The notes under the pieces were generated by a model. The model worked only from the letters and a program-made list of their open reading frames with translations, was not told where the DNA came from and did not search any database. Below are positions 1 to 6,534 of a stretch of 40,173 bases of DNA, in pieces. Where the stretch lies: the NCBI GenBank assembly GCA_021816775.1, contig JAKAXA010000030.1, positions 1 to 40,173 of the forward strand. Reading direction: 5' to 3'. The translations under genes and the position numbers were made by a program. Every line of letters begins with the position of its first letter. Position 1 is the first letter of the stretch. Source of the stretch: Pseudomonadota bacterium (GTDB taxonomy: Bacteria > Pseudomonadota > Gammaproteobacteria > Steroidobacterales > Steroidobacteraceae).

Positions 1-36
1 TTCACCCTCGGTCAGCTCTTCACGCTTCGCGTTCAT
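1..36 (-). CDS. Possible start of an unidentified gene running off the left edge
   Basis: An ATG at 36 (minus strand) is preceded at good spacing by a GGAG ribosome-binding site and opens 12 codons (MNAKREELTEGE) to the window edge. The same frame is open further upstream, back to the stop of the truncated TOTE gene, so the true start is uncertain. Too short for any family call. Confidence 0.3.
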   Translation of the reverse strand, partial: MNAKREELTEGE

Positions 37-111
37 CGCGCTCTCCGTACGCGGCAAAAGCGCCGCGACCGAGAGAATCGCCCGTTCAGCCGAAACCGGG
101 AAGCACGCGGA

Positions 112-477
112 TTACGGAGTCCTTACGCTGCATTTGCCGCCCGATTTGAGAAGGCAGAGTTCGGGGAGCCATTTATTCGAGCAAGCTGGCGCGTAGCCGC
201 CGCGGCCAGTTTTCTTGCTCACGAAACGCAGAGGGAAGACGTCCGCGCGCCCGCGGAATAGGGATTGGAATAACCTCACCTTGTCGGCAGGGGTCTGCGG
301 GGTCAGACTACCTGGCGGCGGCGCCGGATTGGGACTGATCACCGGGGAGATCGCGGCGAGTTCCATCTGGAGGGCTGCGATCCTTGCTTTGAGTTCGCCG
401 CACGTACGCTCGGCGGCGGCTAACGAAGAGCCGGCGGCTTCAAGTTCTCGCAAGATGTCATGACCTGACCGTGCCAA
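112..477 (-). pseudogene. Truncated TOTE-conflict-system primase/helicase N-terminus
   Basis: The 121-aa product has an N-terminal heptad-like Ala/Leu/Glu segment (about residues 5-45), a proline-rich linker, and the start of an archaeo-eukaryotic-primase-like module: ADKVRLFQSLFRGRADVFPLR, then GGYAPACSNKW and GGKC. These match the opening of large (usually >700 aa) TOTE primase-helicase proteins, which carry a Cys-rich motif, an AEP primase domain and a DEAD-type helicase. Here the frame stops just after the GGKC cysteine, so the primase active site and helicase are missing. The reading frame beyond the stop does not resemble the family. I read it as a decayed conflict-system gene. The family assignment rests on remembered motifs, not a search. 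Confidence 0.6.
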
Positions 478-492
478 GGCGGGACACTCTCT

Positions 493-1386
493 TTAGAACC
501 ATTGCCATTTCGCCGGGTGCCAAGTGCCGTTTTTGCCGGCGAGCACGGGGTTGATAAAGGCTGCGACAGCGGTGGTCAGTTCCTCGAGTGTCGTCCACGC
601 AAGTTCGTACTCCCTGGCCAGCTGCCCGTAGGGAGTGGACCATCTGATAGGAGGATCGGGAACTGACGAGGGCACGGCATGAGTGCCGCGAAATTCAAAG
701 GTTTGCGCCAGTGCCAGGCGCAGTCGTTCTGCGTCCAACGGTTGCATGGTGCCGAGCAGAGCAATGTCCGGAAGGTCCTTTACGCGCGTGTTGGGCCGAG
801 GACGCGGTAGCGTGTACGCGTGGAGTTTCTCAGCGAGGTGCGTTTCGATCGGATATAGCCGCAGGACCGGTGGCGCCACGCCAGCGAATGCAAGGGTATC
901 GTCGGCGCTGACGATCTCAGGTTCCCCGAGGATGGGATCGCCAAAGGCGACGTCCACCCCGAAACGTTGACCATAAAGCTTGCCCGCCAAGCGGCACTCC
1001 GTACGAAATCGGAAGCCTTCGTACCGCATACCGTCGTTTTGCAACTGCGGGTGCTCGATGTCAGGAGTGACTTCGAAAGTCATGAAATCCTTAAGATCCA
1101 GTCTTCCGGCCTGCCGAAGGTCTGCAAGTACGCTATCCGGTGAACCGATCAGCCGCAGATCGATGTCCTTGGTTGCTCGAGCGCGTTCCAAGCGCAGCTC
1201 GAGCACGAGCCCGCCCTTCAATAGAGCCGCGTCACCGAAAACAGCCATCACTCGGGCCAAGAATCGATCGAAGACCAGGAGCTGTCTTCGGCGCCCGAAG
1301 TCGACGCCGCTGCTGGATGCAGTCTTCAGGCGCTGCTCCAGGGCCTGCTTGAAGGCTTGGGGTGAGGCGTATGTCTGCACACTCAT
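493..1386 (-). CDS. abiEii: AbiEii/AbiGii-type nucleotidyltransferase toxin
   Basis: The 297-aa protein is of the DUF1814/AbiEii nucleotidyltransferase family, the toxin of type IV abortive-infection TA systems. The nucleotidyltransferase core is visible: K57-G58-G59 then a basic helix, and T72-K-D74-I-D76, the paired acidic residues expected to bind metal and NTP. A later segment, about residues 175-205 (ETHLAEKLHAYT, then RVKDLPDIALL), matches the conserved EKL..L and R.KD.YD blocks. The start overlaps the stop of the upstream antitoxin in an ATGA (1383-1386), so the two are translationally coupled in antitoxin-toxin order, as is typical for AbiE. Length is normal and there are no signs of decay. 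Confidence 0.9.
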   Translation of the reverse strand: MSVQTYASPQAFKQALEQRLKTASSSGVDFGRRRQLLVFDRFLARVMAVFGDAALLKGGLVLELRLERARATKDIDLRLIGSPDSVLADLRQAGRLDLKDFMTFEVTPDIEHPQLQNDGMRYEGFRFRTECRLAGKLYGQRFGVDVAFGDPILGEPEIVSADDTLAFAGVAPPVLRLYPIETHLAEKLHAYTLPRPRPNTRVKDLPDIALLGTMQPLDAERLRLALAQTFEFRGTHAVPSSVPDPPIRWSTPYGQLAREYELAWTTLEELTTAVAAFINPVLAGKNGTWHPAKWQWF

Positions 1387-1967
1387 CCTTTGAGCCCGCC
1401 AAAGGCCTTGAGTGCTTTCTGCACCGCGCCCATTTCTGCTCTCGTCACGAGGCCGCGCGCAAGCGCCTGTTTGGCGCCTTGGCGGAGCAGATCAGGAGAA
1501 AGACCTGCGACTGCGCAGTCGTTGAGTGTTCTGCGCACGGAGGTCACCGGCACCGCGCCGGCCCATGCTCGCTCACTAGGCGAGATATCAGCGTGGTGCA
1601 GGACGAAGCCTCGCGGCACGCGAAAGCGTCGGCGACGCCAGCTCAGGGGCAGCGTGAGATGGATCTGGGCGGGCAGAACATCGGAAAGCCCATGCAGTGC
1701 AAGCGCCGTCTGGTGGGAGAGCACGCCCTGAGAGTCAGTCCACAGCCATGCTGTGACGAGCTCTTCTTGCTCGCCGGATGGGAAGTGGACGAGGCGGTAG
1801 ATCCCGCGACGTATCCGAGCGATGCGTCCGGTCTTCTGGTGATGCGCGAGCAGCGGGGGCGAATAGCCGGCGGCCGCGGCTTGCTTGGTGGTGAAGAGGC
1901 CTTCTTGGGCGGCGGCGACGTCGTATAGTGCCTGCCAAGTCGGCTCCGTGGCGTGGTCTGAGTGCAT
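1383..1967 (-). CDS. abiEi: AbiEi-type antitoxin/transcriptional regulator
   Basis: 194 aa from the ATG at 1967. The N-terminus (about residues 10-55) is the AbiEi winged-helix domain: a GLFTTKQAAAAGYS helix-turn-helix followed by RIRRGIYRL, the wing common to this family. The C-terminal half (HQTALALHGLSD, HHADISPSERAW, VPVTSVRRTLNDCA) is the AbiEi antitoxin domain. I chose ATG 1967 because the frame upstream runs through an AT-rich palindrome and a dispersed repeat, which look like promoter and mobile DNA. AbiEi proteins repress their own operon through upstream inverted repeats, and a palindrome lies 7 bp upstream of this start. Product pairs with the toxin encoded downstream. Confidence 0.88.
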   Translation of the reverse strand: MHSDHATEPTWQALYDVAAAQEGLFTTKQAAAAGYSPPLLAHHQKTGRIARIRRGIYRLVHFPSGEQEELVTAWLWTDSQGVLSHQTALALHGLSDVLPAQIHLTLPLSWRRRRFRVPRGFVLHHADISPSERAWAGAVPVTSVRRTLNDCAVAGLSPDLLRQGAKQALARGLVTRAEMGAVQKALKAFGGLKG

Positions 1968-1973
1968 ACACAC

Positions 1974-1994
1974 AACTTGAATATTATTTAAGTT
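1974..1994. promoter_or_regulatory. Near-perfect AT-rich palindrome, candidate AbiEi operator
   Basis: A 21-bp dyad centred on 1984: arms AACTTGAATA and TATTTAAGTT, pairing at 9 of 10 positions. It ends 7 bp upstream of the antitoxin ATG and is the most AT-rich stretch of the area. Known AbiEi proteins autoregulate by binding inverted repeats upstream of their operon; binding here is inference. Confidence 0.5.
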
Positions 1995-2049
1995 TTGTGC
2001 AAGTGCTCCCAAGCCCAAAACGTGCATGCCGGCCCCTGTGACGAGGTGA

Positions 2050-2102
2050 TGTGCCAGGAATGTGTCGAGCTCAGATTGGGTGTGCCGTAATTGTGCCTGG
2101 GT
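2050..2102 (+). repeat. Partial copy of dispersed TGTGCCAGGAATGTGCC repeat
   Basis: Contains GTGCCAGGAATGTGTCGAG, a GATTGGGTGTGCC block and a degenerate second GTGCC...TTGTGCC. Same orientation as the copies near 3180, 17730 and 26700, but lacks the downstream tRNA-Phe fragment. It lies in the 385-bp stretch between the AbiE and Phd/PemK operons, which otherwise holds only the operators listed. Confidence 0.7.
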
Positions 2103-2311
2103 GGTAAGCATCCCGGCATCCCCGTCATTGCAGGGGACGACGTGACGGCATAGGGGTTCCGGCGAGGCTGTGGGCGATGGCGGCCCGGTCTCAGGCCAGG
2201 GGTGCGCGAGGGCGCCGGGCAAGGATCAGGATGGCGGCGGGAGCGGCCTCAGGCGGCGCGGCGGGCGGTGCGAAGCACGTCTGGACGGCAGACTTGACCG
2301 AATCCAGGAAG

Positions 2312-2347
2312 TTCCGTATATTACTCGTGTTCCGTGAATTACGGGTA
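2312..2347. promoter_or_regulatory. Tandem 18-bp repeats upstream of the phd-like gene
   Basis: Two adjacent imperfect 18-bp copies beginning TTCCGT: one at 2312-2329 and one at 2330-2347, identical at 13 of 18 positions. The second contains a dyad CCGT-gaatt-ACGG. They end 5 bp before the antitoxin ATG and so overlap the expected promoter and leader. Phd-type antitoxins autorepress through palindromic operators in this position, so this is a candidate operator. Confidence 0.4.
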
Positions 2348-2352
2348 ATGCG

Positions 2353-2628
2353 ATGAGTGCGGTTACAGCCACAGAATTCGCCAAAGCCTTTGGCCGATAC
2401 AAGGAAGAGGCGCAGCGCGAGCCGATCGCGATCACCAGCTACGGCCGGGTGAGCGGGTACTTCGTGTCTGCGCGCGAGTACGAGGAACTGCAGCGCTTGC
2501 GAGCGTTTGAGCGCCGCGTGCACCGGATCAAGGACCTGCCGGCGGAAGTCGCCGAGGCCATTCAGGGGTCGAAGATGAGTCCGGCGCACGACCATCTGAA
2601 TTCGCTTCTGGACGAAAGTCAGAAATAG
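2353..2628 (+). CDS. Phd/YefM-type antitoxin
   Basis: 91 aa. The first 50 residues fit the Phd/YefM fold: VTATEFAKAFGRYKEEA, IAITSYGRVSGYFVS and a following acidic helix (SAREYEELQRLR). This region would bind DNA and autoregulate. The C-terminal tail (about residues 55-91) is less conserved and would contact the toxin. The stop at 2628 is 24 bp before the PemK-like gene, so they form a two-gene operon in antitoxin-toxin order. No strong Shine-Dalgarno precedes the ATG. Confidence 0.8.
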   Translation: MSAVTATEFAKAFGRYKEEAQREPIAITSYGRVSGYFVSAREYEELQRLRAFERRVHRIKDLPAEVAEAIQGSKMSPAHDHLNSLLDESQK

Positions 2629-2652
2629 AAGGGGCTGAGGCAGTCCACGATC

Positions 2653-3123
2653 ATGGCGGGGTTTCCGGAACCGGAAGTCGGCCTCGTCATCTCGTACTCT
2701 TACCTCTGGAAGGAGGAAGAGGAACGAGGCTTGGTTGAGGGGCGAAAGGACAGACCGTGCGCCATCGTCCTCGCCGTCGATGTGCCCGCTCCCGACCCTG
2801 GTGGCCGCAAGCAGGTCGCCGTCGCGCCGATCACGCATTCACCACCCCACGACCTGAATGTCGCGGTCGAAATTCCGCCTCGGGTCAAAGAGCATCTGGG
2901 GCTTGACGGCGAGCGATCCTGGGTGGTCCTGGAAGAGGTCAATATCTTCACGTGGCCAGGGTTTGATCTGCGCCCTTTCAGGAGGGACGACACACGTATC
3001 GACTACGGGATGTTGCCGCCGAAATTCTTCGACGGGCTCATCGAAAAGTTCAAGGAACTGCGATCGCAAGGCGAGGTCGCTGGGGCTTCCCGAGATGAAC
3101 CCGCGCCGGCCGCCAAGGCGTAA
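2653..3123 (+). CDS. PemK/MazF-like toxin (probable mRNA interferase)
   Basis: 156 aa. The N-terminal VGLVISYSYLWKEEEERG and RPCAIVLAV segments follow the PemK/MazF pattern, where the early loop and the R-P-C/A-V-V strand form the endoribonuclease core; VAPITHSPP fits the next strand. The remainder is longer than a classic MazF (about 110 aa) and carries an Ala/Pro-rich tail from residue 143. Located 24 bp after a Phd-type antitoxin, which supports a TA role. Its stop codon TAA coincides with the left end of the tRNA-Phe-associated repeat, so the gene sits flush against an integration scar. The family assignment is reasonable but divergent. Confidence 0.65.
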   Translation: MAGFPEPEVGLVISYSYLWKEEEERGLVEGRKDRPCAIVLAVDVPAPDPGGRKQVAVAPITHSPPHDLNVAVEIPPRVKEHLGLDGERSWVVLEEVNIFTWPGFDLRPFRRDDTRIDYGMLPPKFFDGLIEKFKELRSQGEVAGASRDEPAPAAKA

Positions 3124-3296
3124 GATACACTCGTGGCAAAGTCACCCTGCCTCCACCCGGGACGCGAATGGGGGCAGTGTGTCAGGAATGAGCCGCGTCG
3201 AGATTGGGTGTGCCAGGAATGTGCCTGGGATAGGCTGGATTGGGGTCGGGCAAGCGCTGCAAGTGATTGATTCATAAGCCCATATGTAGCCGATAT
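3120..3296 (+). repeat. Long repeat, copy A (left of tRNA-Phe fragment)
   Basis: Homologous to 17675-17847. Shared blocks in order: GTAAGA, GACGCGAATGGGGGCAGTGTG, two GTGCCAGGAATGTGCC-like units separated by GATTGGGT, then GGATAGGC, CAAGCGCTGCAA and TGATTGATT, leading directly into the tRNA-Phe fragment. The paired GTGCC units could be recombinase arm sites, but that is speculation. Confidence 0.8.
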
Positions 3297-3345
3297 GCGG
3301 CTGAAAATCCGCGTGTCGGTGGTTCAATTCCACCCCTGGCCACCA
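3297..3345 (+). repeat. tRNA-Phe 3' fragment, att-like site A
   Basis: 49 bp corresponding to the anticodon arm, variable loop, T arm and acceptor 3' strand of tRNA-Phe. The anticodon loop CTGAAAA contains GAA; the variable loop is GTGTC; the T arm is GGTGG-TTCAATT-CCACC; the end is CCTGGCC-A-CCA. The 5' acceptor and D arm are absent, so it cannot be a functional tRNA. Such 3' tRNA ends are the usual duplicated site of tyrosine-recombinase islands. The T-stem G-to-A change relative to copy B keeps pairing. Confidence 0.8.
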
Positions 3346-3633
3346 CCAAATCAAAGATTTGGAGCCATAAGCGTCAACTCCGGGGGGAATAACGCCCCTG
3401 TCGTGGAATATTCGTGGTTCGCTGCGTTCGTGCTCCTGTAATCGTCGCGCTGCCGCGCACCAAGCCCTAGACGGGCGATGCGCGCCAAGTTCTGACGCGG
3501 CTATGTTCGCGCAATCCCGCTGACGAGTGCGCGCCAGTTTCGCGCAGAATTCAGCGAAACCAGGCTCAGTGATTTTGTGGCGGCCGCCGAGTTCCAAAGC
3601 GCCAGCTTCAATACGTCGTTCGTACGTAGACCC
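3346..3633. other. Non-coding stretch after att-like site A
   Basis: Directly after the tRNA CCA is a perfect small hairpin, CCAAATC-AAA-GATTTGG (3346-3362), without a T tract. No credible gene is seen beyond it. The minus-strand frame at 3608-3660 contains the out-of-frame continuation of the neighbouring AbiE-like toxin. Confidence 0.4.
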
Positions 3634-5025
3634 CTACTCGCCCCGGACACGGGTATCCGTTCCGCCCTTATGAGGGTTCAATGCTCCGTCCATCGATTTC
3701 CGCTCAAACGTCCTGTTGCACACCGTGCAGCGGAATACATGCGTAGGTCCTTGGTGATGGACGGAGACCGGACTCGCCCGCCGAGCAGAGGTGCGGAGTC
3801 GGCCGGCTACTCCACTGGACGAAGTGGACGCCACCGGAAGAGGACCCTCGGGCGTCAATTCGATCAGGTAACGCGGCGCGAACGATTGGCTCGTTACGGA
3901 GGCCCCTTGAACCCGGTCCACGCGGTAGGACCGATGCTGGCCAGAGTCCGACCGTATGGCGTGCAGTATGTAATTTCCTTCGCTCGACTGGCGTAGCGAG
4001 TAAGGTTCGATGCGACGGATCGAGCCATCGTAACGCAGATCGACGCAGAGCCGGTTCGCCGCTGCAAACCTGATGATCTCGAGCGGTGAGCGCGCCGACG
4101 TCGGGATGCTGATCGGGAGCACACGGCTCCGGATCGTGATATCAGTTGAGCCGGGCTCGATGCGCGCGCGCCTTGGTGCTTCCGCCCCGCTGGTGATCCA
4201 GGCGAAAATTTCAGGGAGCTCGTTCCAGAAGTCAGCGACCGGTGGCAGCACGGGGAGTTGATGGCCGAGCATGTTCTCCCACATTGCCTCGACATCCGCG
4301 CGGTGCGGTGCGAGGGCTTCGATCGTCGGTACCGCAATCGCTTTGTAGGCGCACTTCTGCTCTAATAAGTTGCGCAGAACGGATGCTGCCGGCCGGCTAT
4401 CGCCGTGCCGATAAAGATTGACGACATCGTAGAGGTCGCGCGGTCGCGTACGCTCACCAAGCGCTCGACAAACCTTCTCGCCGAAGGCCTCTTCGTAAGC
4501 GTAGCAGTTCACCCACATGCCACCGTCTGGCTTGTCGGAGTAGGGATGGAAGATTTCGCGGCGGGCTTCAGGCAGAACGAGTTTCTCATCGGCGGTCAGA
4601 TCAAGCTTGATCTTTGGCCAGCCGCCACCGGGCGGCGAGACGGGTCCGCGGTAGGCGATACGTCCTTGGCACGCGGTACGACCCCGCGGATTTGTGTAGA
4701 TATCGACGCCGATTTGATCCGTTGACATGGACAGGCCTGATTCATCTGCGACCCAGGCGACGACTTCGGCGAGTGCGCTACGCAGAAAGTCATCGGTGAG
4801 CTGATTCCCGTCGCGCAGCGTGAAATCGAGGTCTTCGGAAAAGCGGTAGGTTTCAAAGTAACACTTCTTGAGGCAGGTGCCGCCCTTGAAGATCCAGGAC
4901 TTGCCAAGGATAGGATGCGCATCGATGCCTGCCAGCATCCAACCGAGTACGTAGTCCTTCTCGACAATGTTCGGCAGGAGCCCGAGAGCCGAAGCCTGTT
5001 CCAGTATTTCTCGCTTATCGATCAT
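3634..5025 (-). CDS. AbiEii-like nucleotidyltransferase fused to WYL-like domain and Zn-ribbon
   Basis: 463 aa. Residues 1-250 are an AbiEii/DUF1814 nucleotidyltransferase: VEKDYVLGWML, F46-K-G-G-T-C, and S63-E-D65-L-D67 as the metal-binding pair, plus RPRDLYDVVNL near 195. About 303-385 resembles a WYL ligand-sensing domain (SPLEIIRFAAANRLCVDLRY, RIEPYSLR, RSYRVDRV). A Zn-ribbon start follows at 433-452 (C-T-V-C, then LNPHK). The encoded end is abnormal. A one-base shift near 3665 restores GYPCPGRVGVYVRT, which I recognise as the usual continuation of this ribbon, and would end the protein at 3608. So the last zinc ligand is lost by a frameshift (or a sequencing error). It overlaps the upstream partner by 11 bp. 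Confidence 0.8.
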   Translation of the reverse strand: MIDKREILEQASALGLLPNIVEKDYVLGWMLAGIDAHPILGKSWIFKGGTCLKKCYFETYRFSEDLDFTLRDGNQLTDDFLRSALAEVVAWVADESGLSMSTDQIGVDIYTNPRGRTACQGRIAYRGPVSPPGGGWPKIKLDLTADEKLVLPEARREIFHPYSDKPDGGMWVNCYAYEEAFGEKVCRALGERTRPRDLYDVVNLYRHGDSRPAASVLRNLLEQKCAYKAIAVPTIEALAPHRADVEAMWENMLGHQLPVLPPVADFWNELPEIFAWITSGAEAPRRARIEPGSTDITIRSRVLPISIPTSARSPLEIIRFAAANRLCVDLRYDGSIRRIEPYSLRQSSEGNYILHAIRSDSGQHRSYRVDRVQGASVTSQSFAPRYLIELTPEGPLPVASTSSSGVAGRLRTSARRASPVSVHHQGPTHVFRCTVCNRTFERKSMDGALNPHKGGTDTRVRGE

Positions 5026-5824
5026 CGGCGCCTCCGCCCCATCGCTCGGGAACCCAAAGCCGCCAGCTCGTCACGAGACGTTTGCAGGGCAGGTCCGGGT
5101 CGAGGCGGGCATAGCCTTGCGTCAGGTGCTTGCGGCACGCGGCCGCGAGCGTCGTGTCCTGGACGCGTACATCGGCGAGGAAGCCCAGGCGCTTGAATAC
5201 GGCACCATTGCCGAACTGAACCGCGTACCGGATGAGGAGGTCGCGATCGAAGTCGCGGGTCGCCAGGTAGGCGGCAAGGCAGTCGGCGACATGATCGATG
5301 CCGCCTCCAGTATCCGGCATCGCGAGCATGTCAATCAGCGTGCGCGCAGCGTCGGAGATGTTGACTCGTGTGGTGCCTCGCCAGATCGTCTTAAGCCCGT
5401 AGAGACGCTGATCGCTTGCGTGGTGGACGAGAAAAACGATGCCCTGGGCTGTCGTGCGCTTATGCGTGACACGGCGGGTTGTAAAGACGAGCGTCTCGTT
5501 GAAGAGCTGCTCGGTGAGATCCCAGTGATGGGCCGCCGTCCAGCCTCCGATGTAGCTGAGCCCGAATAGAGCCGGGGCCAGGACCCACGGGTCCTCTATC
5601 ACCTGTGTGGTCCCGGCAAGGTCGAGCGGCACGGGAACGTAGAGCCCGCGGCCGACCCGCCGAAGCCATCCCTGCTCGCGCCAGCGCGACAGGAGCTTGG
5701 CCGCCTCGCGGCGGCCAAGATTGAGCGCACCTGCAGCCGCGCTCACCGAAACGATCTGCTTGGCGGATCGGAGCACAGTCGACAAGCGGGCGCGGCCTGC
5801 GGGCAATGGGCGATTCTGCTCCAT
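5015..5824 (-). CDS. AbiEi-like antitoxin/regulator, partner of the NTase-WYL toxin
   Basis: 269 aa. An N-terminal winged helix-turn-helix (about residues 15-65: VSVSAAAGALNLGRREAAK, then LRRVGRGLYVPVP) is followed by an AbiEi-type domain (IGGWTAAHHWDLTEQLF, FLVHHASDQRLYGLKT, VNISDAARTLIDML, GGIDHVADCL). It resembles antitoxin/regulator halves of type IV systems that silence the adjacent nucleotidyltransferase. It is first in the operon and overlaps the toxin by 11 bp. The start ATG at 5824 fits; two direct repeats lie 22-59 bp upstream. Complete by length. It differs clearly from the AbiEi at 1383-1967, so the two operons are not recent duplicates. Confidence 0.8.
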   Translation of the reverse strand: MEQNRPLPAGRARLSTVLRSAKQIVSVSAAAGALNLGRREAAKLLSRWREQGWLRRVGRGLYVPVPLDLAGTTQVIEDPWVLAPALFGLSYIGGWTAAHHWDLTEQLFNETLVFTTRRVTHKRTTAQGIVFLVHHASDQRLYGLKTIWRGTTRVNISDAARTLIDMLAMPDTGGGIDHVADCLAAYLATRDFDRDLLIRYAVQFGNGAVFKRLGFLADVRVQDTTLAAACRKHLTQGYARLDPDLPCKRLVTSWRLWVPERWGGGADDR

Positions 5825-5845
5825 AGCTATACTCTATCACGCTCA

Positions 5846-5883
5846 GTTCTCAGAATATAGGAACTTCTAGGTTCTGAATATAG
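5846..5883. promoter_or_regulatory. Direct repeats upstream of the second AbiE-like operon
   Basis: GTTCTCAGAATATAG (5846-5860) and GTTCTGAATATAG (5871-5883) lie 25 bp apart, start to start, in an AT-rich leader just upstream of the minus-strand ATG at 5824. They differ by a two-base deletion. Position and form suggest an operator for the AbiEi-like regulator. Confidence 0.4.
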
Positions 5884-6131
5884 TGCGTATAGTGACCGCC
5901 GAATTGCCGACGACCCGGTACCTCACGCGCAAGCGACTGGGATCGACAGCGCGCACGTCCACCGCGCCCGCTCGGGTGATGTAATGGTTCGCCTCAAGCT
6001 GGCCCCCCGCCACCCGCGCCCGGCTTTCGGCTTGGCGCTCGGTGTCCGGGCTTCGCGATGATCCTTTCCGGCCGTCTCGATCAGTCGGTCCGAGATACTC
6101 ATGGGCGGTCGTCAGGTACGACCTGTCTCCG
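5884..6131. other. No recognisable gene
   Basis: Open frames exist on both strands but none shows a family motif or a convincing start. Likely decayed sequence between the AbiE-like operon and the hairpin at 6132. Confidence 0.3.
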
Positions 6132-6166
6132 GTAACCATCCCCCGGCTTTGCCGGGGGATGGTTAC
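6132..6166. repeat. Perfect 16-bp-stem hairpin (REP-like)
   Basis: GTAACCATCCCCCGGC, loop TTT, then its exact reverse complement. No T tract follows, so it is not a standard intrinsic terminator. The GC-rich CCCCGGC-TTT-GCCGGGG core resembles REP palindromes. It separates two decayed regions. Confidence 0.75.
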
Positions 6167-6178
6167 TCGACAACGCCT

Positions 6179-6361
6179 GCACTTATTGAGAGCGAGCAAC
6201 TCGAAGGCAAATATGCGCTCAAACGAGTCGTGAATCCTAAACGGCACGAGCGGCCTCGCACAAAGATCTATGCGGTCCGACTGCTAAAGCACCCCAACAT
6301 CATCACGCTGATCGACCATTCGGCGCTGTCTTCTCGCGTTGAGACGCAGCCGATTACATGA
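6179..6361 (+). pseudogene. Remnant of a Ser/Thr protein kinase N-lobe
   Basis: About 60 codons in frame. EGKYALKRV carries the ATP-anchoring lysine of a kinase beta-3 strand. It is followed by a basic helix (PKRHERPRTKIYAVRLL) and HPNIITLIDHSAL, which matches the alphaC-beta4 H.NI..L.D region of eukaryotic-like kinases. No glycine-rich loop precedes it and no HRD or DFG catalytic loop follows; the frame ends at 6361. The fragment starts right after the REP-like hairpin. Substrate unknown. Confidence 0.5.
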
Positions 6362-6534
6362 AGTCGGAAGGCGACACGCGCCGCGCCGCGCTTGCCGATA
6401 TTGCTCGTGCGCGTGGCTCGATGCAGCTGGCGAAAGAGACTGGCCTCAGGTGCCCAGAGTCGCGGCATGCTGGACATCAGCGCGCGCCAGGTGAATTGCG
6501 CCATCGTCCGATTTTGCAGACAATTCCGCGATGA
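6358..6534 (+). pseudogene. Remnant of a HigA-like (addiction-module) antitoxin
   Basis: A 58-codon frame starting at ATG 6358. Residues 5-30 (DTRRAALADIARARGSMQLA then KETGL) match the helix-turn-helix of HigA-type antidotes, usually written AL.DIARARGM.QLA.ETGLSRE. After KETGL the sequence diverges where the recognition helix should be, so the gene is broken. Its stop overlaps the ATG of the next gene in an ATGA, which may be chance. Confidence 0.5.

Noticed and set aside
1383-2222. AbiEi read from an upstream start near 2222
   Set aside because: The added residues would translate the operator palindrome and the dispersed repeat; the winged-helix domain begins right after the ATG at 1967.
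3297-3345. Functional tRNA-Phe gene
   Set aside because: Acceptor 5' strand and D arm are absent at this site and at 17848-17896.
3142-3597. Minus-strand frame over the tRNA-Phe fragment and repeat (151 codons); also similar frames at 17671-18125 and 30993-31235
   Set aside because: Peptides such as ELNHRHADFQ come from translating tRNA 3' ends in reverse; they are not proteins.
6132-6166. Rho-independent terminator
   Set aside because: Very strong stem, but no downstream T tract on either strand.
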